NCBI GenBank assembly: GCA_021790715.1
Contig: JAJYGK010000012.1
Span: forward strand, 1-6,811
From: Chloroflexota bacterium
GTDB taxonomy: Bacteria > Chloroflexota > Limnocylindria > Limnocylindrales > CSP1-4
DNA length: 6,811 nt
Direction: 5' to 3'
Shown: positions 1 to 5,583 of the stretch, one piece after another
How positions within the stretch are numbered: the first letter of the stretch is position 1
How the letters are laid out: every line of letters begins with the position of its first letter
Made by a program: the position numbers and the translations under genes
Notes under the pieces: generated by a model
Databases searched by the model: none
The model's input: the letters and a program-made list of their open reading frames with translations, nothing else
Told to the model about the DNA's origin: nothing

Positions 1-232
1 TGATCTCGCCCGTGTACGCCCCGCCGTCCAGCACGTGGACGTTCTGGGCGCCGACGCCGACGCCGCTCCCCGCGAGGGCGTCCCGGACGGAGGCCAGGCA
101 GACGTAGGGCGGGCAGATGACGCGCGCGACCCCGGGCGCGTCGGTGGCGGCCGCGATCTCGGCGGCGAGCGGGCCGGCATCCGCCGGTGTCGTGTTCATC
201 TTCCAGTTGGCGGCAATGATGATCGATCGCAT
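1..232 (-). CDS. tpiA: Triosephosphate isomerase, N-terminal 77 residues (cut by window edge)
   Basis: This gene encodes the glycolytic and gluconeogenic enzyme that interconverts dihydroxyacetone phosphate and glyceraldehyde 3-phosphate in the cytoplasm. The translation starts MRSIIIAANWKMN, which carries the family's AANWKMN motif with the substrate-binding Asn and Lys. It later reads VICPPYVCLASV and then GVGAQNVHVLDGGAYTGEI, the conserved GAQN...G-A-[FY]-TGE segment with the first loops of the TIM barrel. The family is usually about 250 residues, so about two thirds lies beyond base 1, including the catalytic His and Glu. The ATG at 232-230 is 8 bases after the whiA stop, with no clear Shine-Dalgarno, which suggests translational coupling. 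As sequenced, the shifted whiA frame enters this gene in frame without a stop. Identification is very secure. Confidence 0.95.
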   Translation of the reverse strand, partial: MRSIIIAANWKMNTTPADAGPLAAEIAAATDAPGVARVICPPYVCLASVRDALAGSGVGVGAQNVHVLDGGAYTGEI

Positions 233-240
233 GGGACCGA

Positions 241-1144
241 TTATCCGGGTAGCGCCACGCGCCGTCCCGGGCCGAATGCAACCTCGCGATCGTCGGGATG
301 GAGTGCGATCCGCTCCAGCCGCTCGAGCGCCCGCTGCACCGACGAGCGCGTGACGCCCAGCTCCGCGGCGATCTCGCCCAGCGTGGCATCGGGCGTCTCC
401 GCGCGGGCCCGAGTCCGCGCGGGCCCGAGCCACCGCACGCACGGCCTCGCGCTCGCGCTCGAGGCGCCCGTCCGCCGACAGCGTCGCGATCGCCTCGAGC
501 TGACGCGCAGAGGCCCCGACCGCACGCTCCAGGTTCGCCGCCTCGGCGTTGAGCAGGCGGTTGAGGTCGCTCCGCAGCGTCCGGGCGACGCCGCGTGCCT
601 CCAGTTCCAGGAGCGATGACCCGGCTCCCATCACGCGCAGGAACGCGGCGATGCGTTCGCCGCTCTTCCAGGTCACCACGCCGCGCCCCCGCCGCGTCCG
701 GACGGCCGCCCGGAGCCCCAGCGACGCCAGGCGCCGCGCCAACTCGGGGGCGTCGTCCGGGTCGAGCACGAACTCGAGGTGCGTCCGCGCCGGTCCCAGG
801 CTCAGCGAGCCGCGGGCAAGGAAGACCCCCCGCAACCACGCGAGGCGGCAGTGCTCCGGCGCCGCTTCCCAGTCGAAGGCCGCGAACGGCGCCGGCTCTC
901 CGGTCGGGACCGGTGGCAGCGCGGCGAGCCGCACCGCGAGACGCGCCACCGCCGGAGAACGGGCCTTCCCGGTCGCCGCGGCGCCGAGCCCCGCGCGTTC
1001 CGCCGCGCGGCAGCAGGCCCGGGTCGGTTCGACCGCGGCGAGTTCCGCGCGGATCGCGGCCACGAACTCCCGGTCCGCGCTCGAGGTCGCCGGCACGCGG
1101 TGCCGGCGCCGGGTTCCCGGCCCGCCCGCGGTGCCCGTGAGCAT
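241..1144 (-). CDS. whiA: WhiA-type DNA-binding regulator, frameshifted by a 16-bp duplication
   Basis: WhiA family proteins combine a degenerate homing-endonuclease-like (LAGLIDADG) fold with a C-terminal helix-turn-helix. They regulate sporulation and division in Actinobacteria and affect division and metabolism in Bacillus. The translation shows EPTRACCRAAERAGL near the N terminus, WLRGVFLARGSLSLGP (the family's YLRGAFLASGS element), HLEFVLD, and LNRLLNAEAANLERAV (family N-R-x-N-x-E-x-A-N). The C terminus, ATLGEIAAELGVTRSSVQRA, is the helix-turn-helix. The ATG at 1144-1142 overlaps the yvcK stop (TGATG), implying coupling. A GTG at 1096 is an alternative start. After about residue 243 the frame shifts at a perfect 16-bp tandem duplication (398-429). 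Removing one copy gives VARARAETPDATLGEIA and a 295-residue protein ending at 241, slightly short for the family. As sequenced, the C-terminal helix-turn-helix is out of frame. Confidence 0.88.
398..429. repeat. Perfect 16-bp tandem duplication inside whiA
   Basis: The unit tccgcgcgggcccgag occurs at 398-413 and again directly at 414-429 with no mismatch. Sixteen is 1 modulo 3, so it shifts the whiA frame. Deleting one copy restores a continuous frame into the helix-turn-helix and the stop at 243-241. Confidence 0.97.
1088..1108. other. Strong inverted repeat in the first codons of whiA
   Basis: Nine-base arms, cgccggcac and gtgccggcg, surround a 3-base loop 36 to 56 bases after the whiA ATG. 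It would form a very stable RNA hairpin on either strand. It covers the alternative GTG start at 1096. It may be a chance result of high GC or may influence whiA translation. Confidence 0.5.
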
Positions 1145-2531
1145 CACGCGGTGCTGGCCACGCTGAGCGCGGGCCGGGGCCTGCCGCGCTCCTGGTAGAT
1201 GCCGACGAGGGCCGCGGCGAGGAGCGCGGAATCGTGGCGCTGCTGTGGGCATTGGACGCGTCCACCACCTGCCGGCGCACGAGGTCCGGACCCTCGCGCG
1301 GCGGCGTCCAGTCGATGCGGACCGGTTCGCTGCGGTCGCCCTCGGCGCGCGACGCGGTGTAGTCGTCGTTCACGAGCACCACGTCGACCAGCCTCCCGGC
1401 GTGCGCCTCGATCGCCGCCAGGTGCGCGGCGACCCCGAAGCCCTCCGTCTCCCCCACCTGCGTCGCAACGTTGCACACGTAGCAGCGCAGCGCCCGCGAG
1501 GCGGCGACCGCGTCGCGCACCTGCGGGATCAACAGGCTCGGCAGCAGGCTCGTGTAGAGGCTGCCCGGCCCGAGCACGATGAGGTCGGCCTCCGCGATCG
1601 CCTCCACCACCTCGGCCGTCGCCGCGACATCGGACGGCGTGACCCACACGCGGTCGATCCCGGCCGCCCGGGCGATGACAGACTGGCCGTCGATCTCGCG
1701 GCCGTCGAGCAGGCGGGCGTGGAGCGTCAGCGGCTGGGGGGCCGCCGGCAGCACCTGCCCGCGCACCGCGAGGACGCGGTTCGACTGCCGCACCCCCTCC
1801 TCGAAGTCGCCCTCGATCGCGCTCATGGCGGCGATGAGCAGGTTGCCGAACGCGTGGCCGCCGATCCCGGGACCGACCGCCGCATCCTCGGGGAAGCGAT
1901 ACTGCAGGAGGCGGGTCATCAGCGGTTCCGTGTCGGCGAGGGCCGCGATGCAGTTCCGGATGTCGCCCATCGGCGCGATGCCGAGCTCCGTCCGCAGCTT
2001 GCCGGATGAGCCCCCGTCGTCGGCGACCGTCACCACGGCGGTGATGTTGCTCGTGTGCTCCTTGAGTCCACGGAGCAGCGCCGACAGCCCGGTGCCGCCG
2101 CCGATCGCGACGACCCGCGGCCCGCGGGCGAGGTAGCGCTTCTGGTAGATGACCTCGACGAGCGGGCCGGACGGCTCCCCGAAGGGCAGCAGGAGCGTGC
2201 GGGCGAGGCGGGCCAGGCCGAACAGGAACAGGCCGACCCCGGCCACCAGCAGCGGCACGGCACGGGCCCCGTACGGCAGGAACTGCAGCGTCAGCACGTA
2301 CACGATCGGCTCGAGCGGGCCCGGCACGACGATATCGCGGTAGACCTGCTTCAGCACGAACGCGCCGGCGAGCGCCAGGGCGAGCTCGGCGAACAGGACG
2401 AGCGCCAGCCAGCGCTTGACGCCGATCCCCGGCATCAGCCAGTAGCGCACCCTGCCGCCGCGCAGGCGCGGCCCCTGCCGGCCGGAGGGGCCTCGGCGAG
2501 CGTCGCGGCCCGGGCGATCCGACTGGCTCAC
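1144..2531 (-). CDS. yvcK: YvcK/CofD-like gluconeogenesis factor with N-terminal membrane anchor, frameshifted near C terminus
   Basis: YvcK (GlmR, MgfK) binds UDP-sugars and helps balance carbon flow between gluconeogenesis and envelope precursors; the fold is shared with CofD (2-phospho-L-lactate transferase). Visible motifs are VVAIGGGTGLSALLRGLK (residues 140-157), VTVADDGGSSGKLR (167-180), MGDIRNC (188-194), GGHAFGNLLIAAM (224-236), NRVLAVRGQVLP (251-262), LGPGSLYTSLLPSLL (320-334) and CNVATQVGETEGF (353-365). Residues 41-61 and 92-112 look like transmembrane helices ahead of the cytoplasmic domain, an architecture known in some clostridial and Chloroflexota homologues. The GTG start at 2531 has GAGGGA just upstream and lies 7 bases after rapZ. 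The frame is continuous for about 430 residues, to NAHS. The true C terminus RHDSALLAAALVGIYQERG then continues in another frame to the TGA at 1146-1144. The break falls at 1240-1244 and fits one missing base or two extra. Confidence 0.9.
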
Positions 2532-2534
2532 GTG

Positions 2535-2540
2535 TCCCTC
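2535..2540 (-). promoter_or_regulatory. Ribosome binding site of yvcK overlapping the rapZ stop
   Basis: On the minus strand GAGGGA overlaps the rapZ TGA, and its GAGG core is five bases before the GTG at 2531. This supports that start and suggests coupled translation of rapZ and yvcK. Confidence 0.6.
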
Positions 2541-3411
2541 ACGAGCGTTCGAGCTCGCGATGCCAGACGCTGACGCTCCCGTACCCCCGTTCGATCCACC
2601 GGCGCCTCAGCTCCTCGGCGATCGCGATGGATCGATGGTAGCCCCCCGTGCACCCGATCGCGACCGTCAATCTCGTCTTCCCCTCGGCCGCGTAGGCGGG
2701 GATCGCGAACTCGAAGAACTCGTCGGCGATCTGGAGGAAGCGCTGCGCGGCCGGCTGCGACAGGACGCGGTTGCGGACCGGTTCGGTGAGCCCGGAGAGC
2801 GGTCGCAGCTCGGGGTCGTAGTACGGGTTCTCCATGAACCGGACGTCGAACACGACGTCGGCCTCGATCGGCAGGCCGTACTTGTACCCGAAGCTCACCA
2901 GCTGCAGCGTCAGCTGCTCGGGCTCCGTGTCGATCTCGAGGGCCCCGAAGATCCGCTCGCGCAGCTCGCGACCCGAGAGGTCCGACGTGTCGATCACGGC
3001 GTCGGCACACTCGCGCAGCGGCTCGAGCACCTGCCGCTCCTGCGCGATGGACGCGGCGATGCCCCGCTGGCCCGCGAGCGGGTGACGATGGCGCGTCTCG
3101 CTGAAGCGCCGCACGAGGACCTCGTCGCGGGCCTCCAGGAAGAAGACCTGCGGGCGGAGGCCGCGCGCCTCGAGCGAGTCCATCATGCCCGCGAACGCCG
3201 CGGCGGGATCGCCCGCCCGCACGTCGATGACGATGGCGACGCGATCGAAACGCCCTGGCTCCCGGACGACCAGTTCGGCGAGGCCGGGCAGGAACTCTGT
3301 CGGCAGGTTGTCGACGACGGTGTAGCCGAGGTCCTCGAAGAGCTTGCTCGTGGTGGTCTTGCCGGCCCCCGAGAGGCCGGTGATCACCGCGACGTGCTGC
3401 TTCCCGGCCAT
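2539..3411 (-). CDS. rapZ: RapZ/YvcJ family nucleotide-binding protein
   Basis: RapZ (YvcJ) is a P-loop nucleotide-binding protein. In enterobacteria it is an RNA adaptor that controls glucosamine-6-phosphate synthase; in other bacteria it hydrolyses nucleotides and its role is less clear. The 290-residue length is typical. The Walker A motif is TGLSGAGKTTT (residues 11-21), followed by VDNLP (33-37) and a VIDVRAGD segment (61-68). Further family marks are FSETRHRHPL, a DTS motif, SFGYKYGLP and NPYYDPELRPLSGL. The C-terminal domain has IGCTGGYHRSIAIAEEL, where Tyr258 sits at a position I remember as Lys or Gln in characterised members. The gene lies 22 bases after tatC and 7 bases before yvcK, the conserved rapZ-yvcK-whiA order. 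The ATG at 3411 has no strong Shine-Dalgarno. The frame is intact. Confidence 0.95.
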   Translation of the reverse strand: MAGKQHVAVITGLSGAGKTTTSKLFEDLGYTVVDNLPTEFLPGLAELVVREPGRFDRVAIVIDVRAGDPAAAFAGMMDSLEARGLRPQVFFLEARDEVLVRRFSETRHRHPLAGQRGIAASIAQERQVLEPLRECADAVIDTSDLSGRELRERIFGALEIDTEPEQLTLQLVSFGYKYGLPIEADVVFDVRFMENPYYDPELRPLSGLTEPVRNRVLSQPAAQRFLQIADEFFEFAIPAYAAEGKTRLTVAIGCTGGYHRSIAIAEELRRRWIERGYGSVSVWHRELERS

Positions 3412-3433
3412 CGGACCGCCCGCACGACGGGCA

Positions 3434-4228
3434 TCACCGCCCCGCCCAGCGGACGAGGCGGATGCTGAACTCGAAGAGCACGTACATCACGACCCCGAGC
3501 ACCGTCGGGCTGATGGGGTCGCCGCCCGGCGTGACGACGACGGCGAAGATCGTGATGCCGAGGGCGATGTACCGCCGGTTCTTCCGGAGGCGCTCGGACG
3601 AGACGAGGCCGACCTTGCTGAGGAGCACCAGCACGATCGGGAACTCCATGACGAGCCCGAAGGCGAGGAAGAGCATCGTCACGAAGCCGAAGTACGCCTC
3701 GGCCGTGATGAGCGGCTCGAGCACCCCCGGCACGGCGAACCCGAGCAGGAACGCCGAGGCGAACGGCAGCACGACGTAGGCGACCGCGACGCCGAGCGCG
3801 AAGAAGAGCAGCGCGAGCGGCACCCAGGGCCGCGCCAGGCGGCGCTCCTCGGGCGTCAGTCCCGGGGCGATGAACTTCCAGAGCTGCCAGAGGATGACCG
3901 GCATCGCGAGCACGACCCCGATGACGACCGCGATCTTCAGCTGGATCATGAACGCGCCGCCCAGGTCGGTGAAGCGCAGCGGTCCCGGGATGGGCGCCTT
4001 CAGGATCTCGATCGCGCGCGGGGCGAGGAAGAGCCCGGCGACCGAGCCGACGACGATCGCGAGGATCGAGATGAAGAGCCGCCGGCGCAGCTCGGCGAGG
4101 TGGTCGACGAGGCTCATCACGGCCTCGTCGCCGGCCGCGGGGGCGGGCGCGGGCGGCGGGGCAGGTTCGCGCGCGCCGCCGCCGGTCAGCGTGAAATCGC
4201 CGGAGCGGGCCGCCTCGACGTCAGCCAC
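3434..4228 (-). CDS. tatC: Sec-independent protein translocase subunit TatC
   Basis: TatC is the multispanning receptor of the twin-arginine translocase, which exports folded proteins with an RR signal peptide across the cytoplasmic membrane. The core begins with MSLVDHLAELRRRL, the canonical cytoplasmic N terminus. It then has six hydrophobic segments, roughly at residues 50-70, 95-117, 134-157, 178-201, 214-232 and 236-256. FIAPGLTPEERR, the AYFGFV loop and VTPGGDPISP are family signatures. As called from GTG 4228 the protein is 264 residues with a Pro/Ala-rich N-terminal extension. An ATG at 4117 (residue 38) would give a conventional start at MSLVDHL, with GAGG just upstream. I cannot decide between them; 4228 has no visible ribosome site. 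It lies 24 bases after tatA, forming a tatAC pair. Confidence 0.95.
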   Translation of the reverse strand: MADVEAARSGDFTLTGGGAREPAPPPAPAPAAGDEAVMSLVDHLAELRRRLFISILAIVVGSVAGLFLAPRAIEILKAPIPGPLRFTDLGGAFMIQLKIAVVIGVVLAMPVILWQLWKFIAPGLTPEERRLARPWVPLALLFFALGVAVAYVVLPFASAFLLGFAVPGVLEPLITAEAYFGFVTMLFLAFGLVMEFPIVLVLLSKVGLVSSERLRKNRRYIALGITIFAVVVTPGGDPISPTVLGVVMYVLFEFSIRLVRWAGR

Positions 4229-4252
4229 GGGAACGCGCGGATCGTGCGGGGG

Positions 4253-4573
4253 TCAGGCCCCGACGCGGGGCTCGGACGGCCCCGCCGACTGCGGCGACGA
4301 GGCCGGGGCGGACGCGGCGGGCTGGGCCGACGGTGCCACCGCCTGCGCGGGCGCGGCGGACACGGCCGGCTGCGCAGGTGCCGCGGGCGCCGACACCGCC
4401 GGCTGCGGCGGCACGTCGAGGCGGACGGATTCCTGCACGTCGGTCGCCGCCTTGCGGAACTCGCGGATGGTCGATCCGAGGCTCTTGCCGATCTCGGGCA
4501 GCTTGCTCGGACCCAGCACGAGCAGCGCGATCACGAGGACCAGGATGAGTTCCATGGGGCCGATGTCGGGCAT
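4253..4573 (-). CDS. tatA: Twin-arginine translocase TatA/TatB family subunit
   Basis: This small Tat subunit oligomerises around TatC during export of folded proteins. The 106-residue protein has the family plan: a short N terminus (MPDIGPMEL), one transmembrane helix (about residues 8-20), a hinge (LGPSKLPEIG), an amphipathic helix (KSLGSTIREFRKAATDVQES), then a long Pro/Ala/Ser/Gln tail that is probably disordered. The start MxDIGxxEL with a Glu in the helix and the LGP hinge are TatB-like. The KLPEIGKSLG...EFRKA stretch is TatA-like. No second tatA/B gene is in the window, so this may be a bifunctional subunit of a minimal TatAC system. The ATG at 4573 fits the usual family start. A GAGGAG at 4585-4590 lies 11 bases upstream, a long spacing. 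Confidence 0.9.
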   Translation of the reverse strand: MPDIGPMELILVLVIALLVLGPSKLPEIGKSLGSTIREFRKAATDVQESVRLDVPPQPAVSAPAAPAQPAVSAAPAQAVAPSAQPAASAPASSPQSAGPSEPRVGA

Positions 4574-4584
4574 GGGCGACGCGA

Positions 4585-4590
4585 CTCCTC
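4585..4590 (-). promoter_or_regulatory. Possible ribosome binding site of tatA
   Basis: GAGGAG on the minus strand lies 11 bases before the tatA ATG. The spacing is longer than usual, so this is a candidate only. Confidence 0.4.
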
Positions 4591-4606
4591 GCTGGTGACC
4601 CTGCGG

Positions 4607-5495
4607 TCAGGGCAGCGATTGTAGCACCGGCAGTCTGCCGGCCCACTCGGCCGCCGCGGCCGCGACGGCCGCCGCGGGGTCCCCGGCGCCCCGTGCGGCA
4701 CCAGCAATGCCGCGCGAGACATTGACCACGAGGCCGCCGCCGGCCACGCTTCCGGCCGCGCCCGCGGTCGCCCGCCCGCTCGACAGGGCCGCCGCGGCGT
4801 CGCCGCCCTGCGCCCCGATGCCCGGCACGAGAAACGCCAGGTCGGGCGCGACATCGCGCAGCGCGGCAAGCTCTCTCGGCGCCGTCGCCCCCACGACGAG
4901 GCCCACGGTACGGTCCCGTACCGCTCGTTCCAGGCGCGCGCCCGCCTCGCCACGCGCACGTGCAGCGGCTCCGGCGGCCACCCCGCCGCGGGATCGGCGG
5001 CAACCTGCAGGTCCTGGAGTTCGCCCGCGCCCGCATTCGACGTGCGGCACAGGACGTACGCGAAGCGGTCCGCGCGTTCGAGCAGCGGCGCGATCGCCTC
5101 GCTGCCGAGATACGGGCTCGCGGTGATCGCGTCGGCACCGAGGCGATCGAACAGCGCGACCGCCTGCCGGGCCGCCGTCGACCCGATGTCGCCGCGCTTG
5201 GCGTCGGCGATGACGGGCACGTCTGCCGGCACCCGCCGGCGCAGGCGCTCGAGCGCCGCGATCCCCTCCGCGCCGAACGCCTCGAAGAACGCGAGGTTCG
5301 GCTTGACGGCCGCGACGTGCGGCAGCGCCGCATCGAGCAGCAGCGCCACGAACCGCTCGACCCCGCCGAGATCGGCCGGGAAGCCGTCGGGGAGCGCGCC
5401 CGGGTCGCCGGGTCGGGGTCGACGCCGAGGCAGAGCACGGTGTGCACCGCCGCGGTGCGCGCCGCGAGGCGCTCCAGGTAGCTCGAACCGGTCAC
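4607..5495 (-). CDS. pyrF: Orotidine-5'-phosphate decarboxylase, frameshifted twice
   Basis: PyrF converts orotidine 5'-phosphate to UMP, the last step of de novo pyrimidine synthesis. The sequence fits the longer subfamily 2. Seen are VLCLGVDPDP, VKPNLAFFEAFG, VIADAKRGDIGSTAA, YVLCRTSNAGAGELQDL, GLVVGATAPREL and FLVPGIGAQGGD. In the corrected protein the catalytic tetrad is Lys62, Asp95, Lys97, Asp100. The start is GTG 5495, with an excellent GGGAGGAG upstream. Two shifts split the gene. An 8-bp tandem duplication at 5400-5415 falls at about residue 28, and a 5-bp one at 4905-4914 falls at about residue 191. Removing one copy of each gives a continuous 291-residue protein reading DPDPGALPDGF and NERYGTVGLVVG across the repaired joints. 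As sequenced, no full-length enzyme is made. TatA follows after 33 bases. Confidence 0.9.
4905..4914. repeat. Perfect 5-bp tandem duplication inside pyrF
   Basis: The unit acggt is present twice, at 4905-4909 and 4910-4914. Deleting one copy restores the conserved YGTVGLVVGAT reading of PyrF. The second copy also creates a 7-bp inverted repeat, ggtacgg at 4907-4913 and ccgtacc at 4916-4922, around two bases. A 5-bp repeat alone could be chance; the frame effect is what makes it credible. Confidence 0.8.
5400..5415. repeat. Perfect 8-bp tandem duplication inside pyrF
   Basis: The unit ccgggtcg occurs at 5400-5407 and 5408-5415. Eight is 2 modulo 3, so it shifts the frame after about residue 28. 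Deleting one copy joins LGVDPDP to GALPDGFPADL, as expected for PyrF. Confidence 0.88.
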
Positions 5496-5499
5496 GCGT

Positions 5500-5507
5500 C
5501 TCCTCCC
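5500..5507 (-). promoter_or_regulatory. Ribosome binding site of pyrF
   Basis: On the minus strand GGGAGGAG lies just before the GTG at 5495, with six bases between the GGAGG core and the start. This supports the GTG as the pyrF start and is the strongest Shine-Dalgarno in the window. Confidence 0.75.
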
Positions 5508-5552
5508 GCCGGGCCACTCATCCCGCGATTCGCAGGCGCATCCGATCCGTTC

Positions 5553-5580
5553 CCGCCCGGCGCCACGGACGGACGGGCGG
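5553..5580. other. Weak inverted repeat in the propeller-pyrF gap
   Basis: The 88-base gap between the propeller stop and pyrF is the longest in the window. It contains 7-bp arms, ccgcccg and cgggcgg, around a 14-base loop. There is no T-run, so it is at most a weak attenuator or partial terminator. I see no convincing promoter in the gap. Confidence 0.25.
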
Positions 5581-5583
5581 CGC

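Noticed and set aside
1245..2009. Plus-strand frame opposite yvcK
   Set aside because: The minus strand encodes clear YvcK motifs throughout; the His/Arg-rich plus product is a shadow.
2471..2491. Inverted repeat gcccct / aggggc in early yvcK
   Set aside because: Only six paired bases in very GC-rich coding DNA; expected by chance.
2565..2576. 6-bp tandem agcgtc in rapZ (SVSV)
   Set aside because: The frame is intact, the segment length is close to that of other RapZ proteins, and removing it does not improve the match.
2560..3468. Plus-strand frame of about 300 codons opposite rapZ
   Set aside because: It mirrors an intact RapZ gene and has no recognisable motif or ribosome site.
3344..4624. 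Long plus-strand frame rich in Glu, Asp, Arg and His opposite rapZ, tatC and tatA
   Set aside because: It is antisense to genes with unmistakable family motifs, and its low-complexity charged composition is typical of the reverse frame of GC-rich genes.
4648..4677. 12-bp repeat with 18-bp period near the pyrF end
   Set aside because: It encodes an Ala-rich stretch and does not extend to a full unit, so it looks like ordinary low-complexity coding.
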